From NCBI RefSeq assembly GCF_024519455.1, contig NZ_JALJRY010000020.1, positions 1 to 64,000 on the forward strand: a stretch of DNA of 64,000 nt, given 5' to 3'. Source of the stretch: Streptomyces sp. STR69 (GTDB taxonomy: Bacteria > Actinomycetota > Actinomycetes > Streptomycetales > Streptomycetaceae). The notes beneath the pieces were generated by a model, which worked only from the letters and a program-made list of their open reading frames with translations, had not been told where the DNA came from and did no database searches. Within the stretch, counting starts at the first letter, position 1. Each line of letters opens with the position of its first letter. The position numbers were made by a program, and so were the translations under genes. Below are positions 24,453 through 33,637 of this stretch, one piece after another.

Positions 24453-27434
24453 CTAGTTCGGTGCCGTGATCCGGAGGCGGATCGTGCGGGCTTCCGGGCG
24501 CAGCGCGAACGCGGGCCACACGTCCGGGCCGCAGGCCCGTGAGCCGAGGCCGTGCTGAGCGGCGTCGACGGTCAGGTAACTCGACGCAGAATCCGGCAGT
24601 TCGAACGGGTGTCCGGACCGGGCGATCTCCTGCGGGGTGTGGCGGCTGAGCGTGAAGCCGGGACGGCGGCCCTGTGTGTCGGGGAGCGCCTCGACGCGCA
24701 GCACGTCGGCGTCGCCGGTCGTCAGTGCCAGCCGGCGCACCGCGGAACGGTGTCCGGTTTCCTGGGGCCGCGCGTACTCGACCGAGAGGTCACGGATGCC
24801 TGCGGCGAACCGGCCGGTGCGGGCCGCGCGCAGACTGTCGGGGTAGGACTCCAGCGGGCCCGGGCCGAACCACTCGGCGCCGTCGACGGGAGCCGTACCG
24901 TCGGGCAACTCGAAACGCACCCCGATCCGCGGCCACACCGTCCGCCAGCCGTGCGAGGGCTGGATCTCCACCCGCAGCTCCACCTCGCCGTCGCTCTCCC
25001 GCGACCAGACCGACTCCACCAGCACCGACAGCCCCGAGTCGGCGGCCGAGACCTTGTCGACCGTGCGCAGCGCGTCCACGGTCTGCTCCACGGACACCCG
25101 TCGCGAGGTCAGCCGGTCGAGCCCGTCACGGAGCCACAGCTCGGCGTTGGACACCCCCGAGACGCTTGCATCGCTCTCCTCGACCTCGCCCCACGCACCC
25201 TTGTCGTTGTCGGTCGGCGCACGGAACAGCTCCAACCGGGGCCCTGCCACGGCACGTTCGCCGAGGCGCACGAGGGACCCGCCGACGAACTCGGCGATCC
25301 CGAGCGTCAATGTTCCGTCGCCGGGACGCCAGCCGCTCCGAGGTCGGACACCGGGCACCGGGCGGCGAACCGAGAGGTCCAGCTGGGCAGTTGCCACCAC
25401 ATGACCCTCGGACGCCCAAGCCGTGTCCCGCGCCAGCTCCGCGTCGATCGTCAGCCAGGTCTCGGCATCCGGCGACACCGCGACCGCCGGCAGCGACACC
25501 CACCCCGAGTCGCCCGCCCCGACCCGCGGAACCTCCAACTCCCCTGAATCCACTGCCATTCCGTCGTGCTCGACCCGCCAGCGGAACCGCAGATCGGACG
25601 TGTCGGCCGTATGCCGCAGATTCGTGATCGCGACCTTGTCGCCGTCGAACGCGAAGTCCACCGGCGCCACCACGGCCTTGAACTCGTGCAGGCTGGGCGT
25701 CGGACTGCCGTCGCTCAACACCATGCCGTCCATCACGAAGTTGCCGTCGTGGACGACCTCCCCGAAGTCACCGCCGTACGCGTAGTACGGCGTCCCGTCC
25801 GGGGCCGTGGCCAGGATGCCGTGGTCGCGCCACTCCCAGACGAAACCGCCGTGCAGGCGCGGGTGTTCGTGCACCAGCGCCTCGTACTGGTCGAACGCGC
25901 CAGGACCGTTGCCCATCGCGTGCGCGTACTCGCACAGCAGGAACGGCTTGGTGCGCTGCCGGGCACCCTGCGCGGGCGTGCAGTTGAGCAGCGGGGCGCG
26001 TGAGCCGTCGATGCCGATCTGCTCGGTCTCCAGCACGGACGCGTACATACGGGAGTAGACGTCGGTGTATTCGCCGGTGTAGTCGCCCTCGTAGTGCACC
26101 GGGCGTTCGGCGTCGCGGGCGTGGACCCACGCGGACATGGCGGCGAGGTTGCTGCCGGTGCCCGCCTCGTTGCCGAGCGACCAGATCACGATGCTGGGGT
26201 GGTTCTTGTCCCGCTCGACGGTGCGCTCGACACGGTCGAGGTACGCCTCGCGCCAGGCCGGGTCGTCACTGGGGTTGCCGGTCCAGCCGACCTTGTCGAA
26301 GCCGTGCGTCTCCAGATCGCATTCCAGGATCACCCAGAACCCGAGCTCGTCGGCGAGGTCCAGCAGCCGGGGATGCGGCGGGTAGTGGCTGGTGCGGATC
26401 GCGTTCACGTTGAACCGCTTCATGAGCGCCAGGTCCTCACGGGCGTGCGCCTCGTCGAAGACCCGGCCGCGCTCCGGATGGGTCTCGTGCCGGTTCACCC
26501 CGTGGAACACGACCCGGCGCCCGTTGACCAGGAACTGGTCCCCGCGGATCTCGACCGTACGGAAGCCCACGCGCAGGGTGACGGTCTCCGTGGCCGTCGA
26601 CACGGTGGCGTCGTAGAGGCGGGGCCGCTCGGCGGACCACGGCTCCACGACGGCGATGTCGACGGGCGACAGATCGGCCGGCGTGGTCCAGACCCGCTCC
26701 ACGCCCAGCTCGGGGATGCGCAGGGTGACCGGGAACGCCGTGGCGTCGGCGGTGATCTCCGCCTCGACCCGGCCGCGGCCGTCGTCGAAGCCGGTCCGCA
26801 GCCAGACGTCCTCGATGCCCCCGGCCGGCCGGGCGACCAGGGTGACATCGCGGAAGATGCCCGGCAGCCACCACTGGTCCTGGTCCTCGACATAACTGGC
26901 CGCCGACCACTGGTGCACCCGCACCGCGACGACGTTCCCACCCGGGCGCACCGCCGACGTCACATCGAACTCATGGGCCAGCCGGCTGCCGCTCGCGCCG
27001 CCGATCTCCACCCCGTTGACCCACACCGTGAAGAGCGACTCGACACCGTCGAAGCGCAGCACGACCCGCTCGGCGTCCGACCAGTCGGCGGGCACGTCGA
27101 AGGTACGGCGGTAGTCGCCGGTCGGGTTCTCGTCCGGGACGTACGGCGGGTCGATCGGGAACGGGAACTGGACGTTGGTGTAGATCGGGCGGCCGTACGC
27201 GCCGTCGCCCTGCAGCACCCAGTGCGCGGGCACGGGGATGCTGTCCCAGCCGTCGGCGTCGAAGCCTTCGGCCGCGAAGTCCTTCGCCGCCGACGCCGTG
27301 GGGGACAGGCGGAAACGCCAGGACCCGTTCAGGGAGAGGGACTTCGCGTCTGAGCGCAGCCACGAGCGCGCCGGGCGCAGGGCACCACGGCCGGGTGCGA
27401 GGTCGGAAACACGGGGGGAGAACTCGGGGAGCAA
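24453..27434 (-). CDS. GH2 beta-galactosidase (LacZ type)
   Basis: This 993-aa, five-domain LacZ-like protein has RTSHYPPHPRLLDLADELG, the acid/base E423 in WSLGNEAGTGS and the nucleophile E502 in LLCEYAHAMGNGPG. The C-terminal small-chain region is also present (FNLSH-like STRHTPQEI and HLLGSRACGPD-like segments). There is no signal peptide, so it is cytoplasmic and hydrolyses imported beta-galactosides. The frame opens at TTG 27434 with no good ribosome site; the true start is uncertain by a few codons. It follows the GH38 gene by 58 bp and ends the operon at a strong hairpin. Confidence 0.9.
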   Translation of the reverse strand: MLPEFSPRVSDLAPGRGALRPARSWLRSDAKSLSLNGSWRFRLSPTASAAKDFAAEGFDADGWDSIPVPAHWVLQGDGAYGRPIYTNVQFPFPIDPPYVPDENPTGDYRRTFDVPADWSDAERVVLRFDGVESLFTVWVNGVEIGGASGSRLAHEFDVTSAVRPGGNVVAVRVHQWSAASYVEDQDQWWLPGIFRDVTLVARPAGGIEDVWLRTGFDDGRGRVEAEITADATAFPVTLRIPELGVERVWTTPADLSPVDIAVVEPWSAERPRLYDATVSTATETVTLRVGFRTVEIRGDQFLVNGRRVVFHGVNRHETHPERGRVFDEAHAREDLALMKRFNVNAIRTSHYPPHPRLLDLADELGFWVILECDLETHGFDKVGWTGNPSDDPAWREAYLDRVERTVERDKNHPSIVIWSLGNEAGTGSNLAAMSAWVHARDAERPVHYEGDYTGEYTDVYSRMYASVLETEQIGIDGSRAPLLNCTPAQGARQRTKPFLLCEYAHAMGNGPGAFDQYEALVHEHPRLHGGFVWEWRDHGILATAPDGTPYYAYGGDFGEVVHDGNFVMDGMVLSDGSPTPSLHEFKAVVAPVDFAFDGDKVAITNLRHTADTSDLRFRWRVEHDGMAVDSGELEVPRVGAGDSGWVSLPAVAVSPDAETWLTIDAELARDTAWASEGHVVATAQLDLSVRRPVPGVRPRSGWRPGDGTLTLGIAEFVGGSLVRLGERAVAGPRLELFRAPTDNDKGAWGEVEESDASVSGVSNAELWLRDGLDRLTSRRVSVEQTVDALRTVDKVSAADSGLSVLVESVWSRESDGEVELRVEIQPSHGWRTVWPRIGVRFELPDGTAPVDGAEWFGPGPLESYPDSLRAARTGRFAAGIRDLSVEYARPQETGHRSAVRRLALTTGDADVLRVEALPDTQGRRPGFTLSRHTPQEIARSGHPFELPDSASSYLTVDAAQHGLGSRACGPDVWPAFALRPEARTIRLRITAPN

Positions 27435-27492
27435 GAGGTCACAACGCTTTCATGAGAGCAGAACGGGTCGTATTGCATTCGATCATGGCGGT

Positions 27493-30219
27493 CTACCGGA
27501 GCACGACGGTGCGGATCTCCCAGGGCCCGAGGTCGAGTTCGAGCACGTCGGTGACCGGGGTGCGGGACAGCGACCGGCCCAGCAGATCGACGGTCGTGAC
27601 CTCCGTGAAGGTCCCCGTCACACGCACCGTGGACGCGGTGTCGCTCATCGCGGTCAACCGCACCTCGATGCCGGTGGCTTGGGCGTCGTCGCCGCCGACA
27701 CGGTGGACGGCCGACACGAGGACGTCCTTCCCGTCGACCCGCAACCCGGCGGTGTCCGGCGGCAGTTGACGCCCGGCGGGCCCGGTTCCACGAGTCACCA
27801 GGACGTCGCTCCGGAACTCCTCGGCGAGCGCCACCGCGTGGGCACCACGCCAGCCGGACGCCGAGGGCACCACGGCGAACCGGTTCTCGATCCGCATCCC
27901 GAGGTCCTGCGCACCAGGTACGGGGATCTCGCTCGCCGCCGGTTCGTCGCGCAGGGGGTGGATGTTGACACTGATGGAGCCGATCGCGCGCAGCAGCGTG
28001 ACGGCGAGTTCGGAGCCGTCACCGACCAGTTCGTACTCGCTGGAGTGGTCGAGCAGGACGGTGGCGGCGCCCGCCGACACGAACGAACCGGCCGGGAAGG
28101 TCGGGAGCGGATACTCGCCCCAGCCGCCCTCGGCGGTCAACCCGCGTTCGGTGACGGCGAATTGCCCGGCCGACGCGGACGTGGTCACCGGCTCGGGCAG
28201 CGGCACGTGGAAGCGGAGCCGGTGATCGGCGGACTGGTTCAGGAAGGACGTGGAGACCCGCACGAACGGCTCGCCCACGCGCACTTCCACCAGCGTCTCC
28301 ACCGGCGTCGGCACGGCCCGGTCACCGCGCACATCGCGGTCGGGGGATAGCACGGCTGGCCACTGGTAGACCCGCGTGACCCTCGACCGCGAACGCAGCG
28401 GGCCGGTTTCGAGCACCTCGACGGTGATCTCCGTGGGCTCCGAGACGAGGACGTCCTGCGCCGGGGGAGCGTAGTTGTAGCTGTCGCCCCGGTCACCGCC
28501 GTCGACCAGACGCCCCACGCCGTACAGAACGGTGCCGTCCTGCCCGGTGATGTCCAGGGTGCCGTCGGCGGCGACCGTGACCTCGACCAGGCCGTTGGAG
28601 AGGGTGCGATCCGTCGCCGTGGCGGGGGCGGACACGGTCGAAGCGGTGGTTTCGCTCGGCTCGACCCGGAAGCTCGACAGTCCGGAGGCGGGCACGTCCA
28701 CGGGTACGAGCGCGGTGGCCCGGGCCTCCTCCAGCGTCAGCACCCGCCACTCGCCCGGATGCGCCGCGGCTGCCGCGGCGACCTCGCGGCGCAGGATCAG
28801 CAGGTCGAAGGGTCCGCTCGCCGGGACCTCGGCGAGGTGGAACACGAGCTCACCGGCGGTGAGTTCGTAGTGGTCGATCAGTCGGCCGAAGAGCTCGCGG
28901 CGGTGGATACGGCGCAGCACGCGTTCCAGCTGCGAGGCGTCCATGCGCTCGTCGCTGAGGACGGTCGGCGCCTGGGAGATCAGTTGTACGGGGGCTGTCG
29001 AGCCGTCGGCGGCGGTCGCGAGGAGCGCGGTCCCCTCCGGCGGGGCCACGACGTCCACCTCGACCAGCGCCGTACGGTCGAACGGCAGCGGGTTGGCGAC
29101 CAGATGGCCGTCGCTCGGTACCAGGGCGGCGGGCTCGGCGAGCGCCGCGTCCCGTACCGCACGGGCTGTCTGCGCGGCTTCGGCGAGGCGGGCGGCGACC
29201 TGGTCGCAGGTCTCGTCGGTGCCGGAGCCGACGACCGAGTCGTGCGCGGTCGACTCGATGATCTTGTGCCAGGCGAGCGCGAGGAACGGTGAGTCGTCGC
29301 GCCGGGACCACAGCGCGTTCATGCGCTCGGCGTGGTCGATCGTGCGCTCCGCGACGGCCATGCGCTGCTTGAGGCCGAGCCGTACCGACAGCACGCCCGG
29401 GAGGATGTTGCCGCGCACATGGCTGCGCAGCTCACCGGTGACGACGGCGGAGACCTGGTCGCGGACGTGCTTGCGGAGGTACTCGTCGAGCGTGGCGACG
29501 GTGATGGCCCGCCCCTCACCGGAGGCCCGCCGCAGCCAGGACGCCAGTTGGGGGTCGGGCGCGTTGTGGTCGGTGCCGGCCATCGCCAACACCGGGTCGC
29601 CGCCCCACCGTTCGGCCGTCATCTCCGCGTAGTCGTGGAGAGCGCGGCCGATCTGCTCGGGGATCAGGAGTACGTCGAGGCCGTTGTCGTAGCCGTCGAA
29701 GAGGAACTCGGTACGGACCTGGGAGCCGTCCGGCGCACGCCAGTTGAAGGCGTGGCCGTCGACGGATCCGGGCACTCCGCGCCACAGCGCCGCGTGCTCG
29801 ATGCCGGCCCGGGCCAGGATCTGCGGCATCTGCGCGATGTGGCCGAACATGTCCGGCAGATAGCCGACCGGCATCGCGCCGCCCAGCCCTTCGGCGGCGG
29901 CCCAGCCCATTTGGAGGTTGCGCACGATGGTCTCGCCGGAGCAGAGGAACTCGTCGAGCAGGATGAGCCACGGTCCGATGGCGAGCCGGCCCTCGCGGAC
30001 CAGGGCCACGACCCGGTCGCGGTTCTCCGGCCGCATCTCCAAGTAGTCCTCGATCGCCGCCAGTTGACCGTCGACGGTGAACCGGAAGTCCGGGTCCGTC
30101 TCCGCCGTGTCCAGCACGGTGTCGAGGGCGGCGACGAGCCGGTGCCGGAACACCTGGAAGGGCTCGTACCACTCCCGGTCCCAGTGGAAATGGGGCACGA
30201 AGACAGCGGAGTCGCTCAT
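27493..30219 (-). CDS. GH38 alpha-mannosidase
   Basis: This 908-aa cytoplasmic protein starts VFVPHFHWDREW, the GH38 zinc motif (H12, D14). The nucleophile D123 lies in YLPDMFGHIAQMPQIL, and a further zinc-site segment STAHDSVVGSG follows. The C-terminal two-thirds are the beta-sandwich domains of the family. ATG 30219 has AGAAGG upstream; an open extension before it has no family similarity. It follows the permease genes by 29 bp. It would remove alpha-mannose from imported oligosaccharides; together with beta-galactosidase it suggests use of mannose- and galactose-containing glycans. Confidence 0.92.
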   Translation of the reverse strand: MSDSAVFVPHFHWDREWYEPFQVFRHRLVAALDTVLDTAETDPDFRFTVDGQLAAIEDYLEMRPENRDRVVALVREGRLAIGPWLILLDEFLCSGETIVRNLQMGWAAAEGLGGAMPVGYLPDMFGHIAQMPQILARAGIEHAALWRGVPGSVDGHAFNWRAPDGSQVRTEFLFDGYDNGLDVLLIPEQIGRALHDYAEMTAERWGGDPVLAMAGTDHNAPDPQLASWLRRASGEGRAITVATLDEYLRKHVRDQVSAVVTGELRSHVRGNILPGVLSVRLGLKQRMAVAERTIDHAERMNALWSRRDDSPFLALAWHKIIESTAHDSVVGSGTDETCDQVAARLAEAAQTARAVRDAALAEPAALVPSDGHLVANPLPFDRTALVEVDVVAPPEGTALLATAADGSTAPVQLISQAPTVLSDERMDASQLERVLRRIHRRELFGRLIDHYELTAGELVFHLAEVPASGPFDLLILRREVAAAAAAHPGEWRVLTLEEARATALVPVDVPASGLSSFRVEPSETTASTVSAPATATDRTLSNGLVEVTVAADGTLDITGQDGTVLYGVGRLVDGGDRGDSYNYAPPAQDVLVSEPTEITVEVLETGPLRSRSRVTRVYQWPAVLSPDRDVRGDRAVPTPVETLVEVRVGEPFVRVSTSFLNQSADHRLRFHVPLPEPVTTSASAGQFAVTERGLTAEGGWGEYPLPTFPAGSFVSAGAATVLLDHSSEYELVGDGSELAVTLLRAIGSISVNIHPLRDEPAASEIPVPGAQDLGMRIENRFAVVPSASGWRGAHAVALAEEFRSDVLVTRGTGPAGRQLPPDTAGLRVDGKDVLVSAVHRVGGDDAQATGIEVRLTAMSDTASTVRVTGTFTEVTTVDLLGRSLSRTPVTDVLELDLGPWEIRTVVLR

Positions 30220-30248
30220 GACAGGTGGCACCTTCTGTGCGGGGGCGG

Positions 30249-31106
30249 TCACTTGAGGGAACCGGCGGCGAGTCCGGTGCGCCAGAACCGCTGGAGCAGG
30301 ATGAACAGGATGATCACGGGCACGATCGACACCAACGAACCGGTGATCACGGACTCTTGAAGGAGCGGGGCCCGCGCGGTCTGGCCGTTCCACTCGTAGA
30401 GGCCGAGCGTGATCGGGAAGAGGGACTCCTTCTGCAGCATCACCATCGGCAGGAAGAAGTTGTTCCAGATGGCGACGAACTGGAACAGGAAGATCGTCAC
30501 CAGTGACGGCGTCATCAGCTTGAACGCCACCGAGAAGAAGGTGCGGAACTCACCGGCACCGTCAAGCCGCGCGGACTCCAACAGCTCTTGCGGAACTGCC
30601 GCGTTGGCGAATATCCGGGCCAGATAGACACCGAACGGGCTGACGATGCTCGGCAGGAACACCGCGAAGTACGTGTTGACGATCCCGGTCGCCGAGAACA
30701 GCAGGAACAGCGGGAGCGCCAGCGCGGTGGTGGGGACGAGAACGCCGCCGAGGATGACGGAGAACAGGAACTCCCGTCCGCGGAACTGGAACTTGGCGAG
30801 CGCGTAGCCGCACAGCGCGGAGATCAGCGTGCCCACGACCGCGCCGAACACCGCGTAGATCACGGTGTTGACGATCCACTTGCCGAAGACGCCGTCGCTG
30901 CGGGTGAACAGGACGCGCAGGTTCTCGAACAGGTTGAAGTGCGAGAACGTCAGCCCGTTGGTGGCCGCGAGATCCCCCTGCGGCTTGGTGGCCGCGACGA
31001 TCAGGAAGTAGATCGGCAGCAGGAAGTAGATCGCCAGGAGGAGCATCACGGCCATGGCGGCCGTACGGCTGACCTGGCTCTCACGGTTCACGGTTTGCTT
31101 GCTCAC
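30249..31106 (-). CDS. Carbohydrate ABC transporter permease (MalG type)
   Basis: This 285-aa protein has a first membrane helix (AAMAVMLLLAIYFLLPIYFL) and the coupling motif ELLESARLDGAGEFRTFFSV. The GTG 31106 start overlaps the preceding permease stop (GTGA). It pairs with the next upstream gene product to form the channel for the sugar processed by the GH38 and GH2 enzymes. It ends GLAAGSLK, a common C-terminus in this family. Confidence 0.9.
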   Translation of the reverse strand: MSKQTVNRESQVSRTAAMAVMLLLAIYFLLPIYFLIVAATKPQGDLAATNGLTFSHFNLFENLRVLFTRSDGVFGKWIVNTVIYAVFGAVVGTLISALCGYALAKFQFRGREFLFSVILGGVLVPTTALALPLFLLFSATGIVNTYFAVFLPSIVSPFGVYLARIFANAAVPQELLESARLDGAGEFRTFFSVAFKLMTPSLVTIFLFQFVAIWNNFFLPMVMLQKESLFPITLGLYEWNGQTARAPLLQESVITGSLVSIVPVIILFILLQRFWRTGLAAGSLK

Positions 31107-32050
31107 AGCCCGGCCCTCTTCGAGGTCAGTCGCATGAACCCGAAGCTCAGGACGAAGGTGATGACGGCGATGACCACCGAAATGGCCGCGGCCTGCTGGT
31201 AGTTGTTCCCGGAGGCCACCGCGTACGCCAGCATGTTCGGCGTGAACGTGCTGGAGATGTTCGAGGAGATCTGCCGCAGCACGGCAGGCTCGGCGTAGAG
31301 CTGGAGCGTGCCGATGATCGAGAACACCGTGGTGAGGATGATCGACGGGGCGATGATCGGGACCTTGATCTGCCAGGCGATGGTCCAGTTGCTGGCGCCG
31401 TCCAGCTTGGCGGCCTCGTACAGCTCCTGCGGGATCGACTGCAGGGCCGAGAACATGATCAGCATGTTGTAGCCGGTCCACAGCCACGTCGAGATGTTCG
31501 CCGCCGACCACAGCACCGCGCCCGGGCCGAGGAAGTCGGGCTTGAGCCCGATGCCGTTCAACAGGTCGACGACGGGGCTGAGTTGGGGTGAGTAGAGGTA
31601 TGACCACATGATCGCGGCGATCACGCCGGGTACCGCGTACGGCATGAACGCGGTGATGCGGAACACCGACTTGAGCCGCAGCAGCGGAGTGTCGAGCAGC
31701 AGCGCGATCACCAGGGCGACGAACAGCATCACCGGCACCTGCACGATGCCGAAGAGTCCGATGCGGCCGACGCTCGACCAGAACTCGTCGTTCTGGAAGA
31801 CCTTCGTGTACTGCTCGAAACCCCCGAACGTCGTGTACGAGGTGCCGTACTGCCCGCCGGTGCGGCGGACGACGCGGACGCTCTGCCACAGCGCGTAGCC
31901 GACCGGCACCAGGTAGAAGAGCACGAACGGGAGGAAGAAGGGGATCACGAACGCGAAGATGGTGCCCGCCCGGGGGCCGCCGCCGTTGAGACGGCGACGG
32001 CCCCCGGGAGACGCCACCCCGCGCGTCGCGCGGGTTGCGATGTCGGTCAT
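31103..32050 (-). CDS. Sugar ABC transporter permease (MalF type)
   Basis: This 315-aa protein has a basic N-terminal tail, then membrane helix FAFVIPFFLPFVLFYLVPVG and the coupling motif ELYEAAKLDGASNWTIAWQI. It lies 7 bp after the binding-protein gene and overlaps the second permease gene by four bases. It forms the inner-membrane part of the transporter. Confidence 0.9.
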   Translation of the reverse strand: MTDIATRATRGVASPGGRRRLNGGGPRAGTIFAFVIPFFLPFVLFYLVPVGYALWQSVRVVRRTGGQYGTSYTTFGGFEQYTKVFQNDEFWSSVGRIGLFGIVQVPVMLFVALVIALLLDTPLLRLKSVFRITAFMPYAVPGVIAAIMWSYLYSPQLSPVVDLLNGIGLKPDFLGPGAVLWSAANISTWLWTGYNMLIMFSALQSIPQELYEAAKLDGASNWTIAWQIKVPIIAPSIILTTVFSIIGTLQLYAEPAVLRQISSNISSTFTPNMLAYAVASGNNYQQAAAISVVIAVITFVLSFGFMRLTSKRAGL

Positions 32051-32057
32051 CGTGCGG

Positions 32058-33392
32058 TCACTTGCCCGCCGCTGCCGGGATCGCCTGATCCTTCATCGAC
32101 TTCAGCGCGGCTGCCTGAGCCGTCGCCAGGGCGTCGGAGAGCGTACCGCTCCCGGCCGCCGCCTTGGCCATCGCGTCCTGCAGCGCCAGGTTCACCGTCT
32201 TCTGGGTCGGGCCCCAGGCGAAACTGGTGTTGATCTTCTTGGACGAGTCGGCGAAGACGTCGAAGATCTTCTCGTTGTTGTAGTACGGAACTCCCTTGGA
32301 CAGCGCGGGGAGTTGGAGCCCGGCGTCGGCCGCCGGGTACAGGCCGCCGAGCTGGTTCTCCAGCGCGAGGGCCTCCGGGTCGGTGTTGAGCCAGGTGTTG
32401 AACTTGACCGACTCGTAGAGGTGCTTGCTGCCCTTCATGAACGCGACGGTCGAACCACCCCAGTCACCGGAGGCGCCGTCCGAACCCCACGTCGGCATCG
32501 GGACGATCGTCCACTTCCCGGCCTGCTTGGGCAGGTTGTCGCGGAACATGCTGTAGCCCCAGGCGGCGCCGACGTAGCTGGCGATCTGGTCCTTCTGGTA
32601 CGCCGCGTACATCTGCGTCGAACCGTTGGCGAGGTCGGTGCGCACCAGCTTGCCGGCGATCAGCTTCTGCCAGTAGTCGGCGACCTGCCTGCTCTGGTCC
32701 GAGGCGACCGTGACCTGCCACTTGTTGCCGGAGTAGCTGTACATCTGGGCGTTGTTCTGCCACAGGAGTCCGTTGAACCACTCGGCGTTGTTCGGGTCGA
32801 AGAACGTGATGTCGAGCTTCGAGTCCGCCTTGTGCAGCTTCGCCGCGGCAGCCGCGTACTCGTCCCAGGTGGTGGGGATCGCGATGTCGTACTTCTTGAA
32901 GATGTCGCTGCGCACGTAGAGGGCCATCGGGCCGGTGTCCTGCGGCATGGCGAACACACCGGTGTCGCCGAAGCTGGCCTGCGACCAGGTCCACGGCACG
33001 AACTTCGACTTGGCCGCCGTGGCCGCCGAGCAGGCCGACGCGTCCACGAAGGCGCTCTGGGTGCGCAGGTTGGGGAGCTCGTCGTAGCCGACCTGGGAGA
33101 GGTCGGGGGCCTTGCCCGCCTTGAGGGCGTTGCTGAGGATGCCGTACTGGTCGTTGGAGATGTTCTTCGTCTCGACCTGGATGTTCGGGTTCTTCTTGTT
33201 CCACAGGGCGACCACCTTGTCCATGCCCGGAACGGTGTTCCAGTACTGGAGGGTGACCTTGCCCTTCGCGGGGGCGCAGGAGGTCGCGGATGTCTTGGCC
33301 GACGTCGTGGATGACGAGCATCCGGCGAGTACGGAGACACTGGCGGCCACGGCGACGACGGCGAGGCGGAAGCGAGTGATTCTGCTGCTCAT
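32058..33392 (-). CDS. Sugar ABC transporter substrate-binding lipoprotein
   Basis: This 444-aa family 1 sugar-binding protein has a basic n-region, a hydrophobic core (LAVVAVAASVSVLAGC) and a lipobox LAGC. The mature part contains VTLQYWNTVPGMDKVVALWN and MALYVRSDIFKKYDI, typical of MalE-like proteins. ATG 33392 with a GGAA-rich leader is preferred over an upstream in-frame TTG. It is the first gene of the transport/glycosidase operon and has two LacI-type operators about 110-140 bp upstream. The cognate ATPase is not local. Confidence 0.92.
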   Translation of the reverse strand: MSSRITRFRLAVVAVAASVSVLAGCSSSTTSAKTSATSCAPAKGKVTLQYWNTVPGMDKVVALWNKKNPNIQVETKNISNDQYGILSNALKAGKAPDLSQVGYDELPNLRTQSAFVDASACSAATAAKSKFVPWTWSQASFGDTGVFAMPQDTGPMALYVRSDIFKKYDIAIPTTWDEYAAAAAKLHKADSKLDITFFDPNNAEWFNGLLWQNNAQMYSYSGNKWQVTVASDQSRQVADYWQKLIAGKLVRTDLANGSTQMYAAYQKDQIASYVGAAWGYSMFRDNLPKQAGKWTIVPMPTWGSDGASGDWGGSTVAFMKGSKHLYESVKFNTWLNTDPEALALENQLGGLYPAADAGLQLPALSKGVPYYNNEKIFDVFADSSKKINTSFAWGPTQKTVNLALQDAMAKAAAGSGTLSDALATAQAAALKSMKDQAIPAAAGK

Positions 33393-33503
33393 AGTTTCCG
33401 TTCCAGACAACGACTAGCGGCGGTGCTAGGCGGCTCGGTGCTGATCCCCCGGGAGGGATGTCTGCTGGAGTGGGTACACCATTTTGTTGCGGTACGAGGT
33501 CTC

Positions 33504-33531
33504 CGTGAGCGCTCCCGTGAGCGCTCACGGG
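33504..33531. promoter_or_regulatory. Tandem LacI-type operators upstream of the GH38/lacZ operon
   Basis: CGTGAGCGCTCCC (from 33504) is followed directly by CCCGTGAGCGCTCACGGG (33514-33531), a perfect 18-bp palindrome centred on a CG. The two GTGAGCGCTC cores are 12 bp apart. They lie in the 245-bp gap between the LacI-type gene and the binding-protein gene it precedes, so that regulator is the natural binder. Confidence 0.72.
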
Positions 33532-33637
33532 ACTCTCTGTGCGAAACCTGTTTCAAGTGTGTTGCGAATGTTCGGAAGTTTGCGCTCCGGCGCGGGGGAG
33601 TGTCAAGACATTCGGACCGGACGCGCACCCGTGCGGG

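Noticed and set aside
27435..27460. Possible LacI operator before the beta-galactosidase gene
   Set aside because: AAAGCGTT lacks a convincing inverted partner, and the gene is already within the operon controlled upstream.
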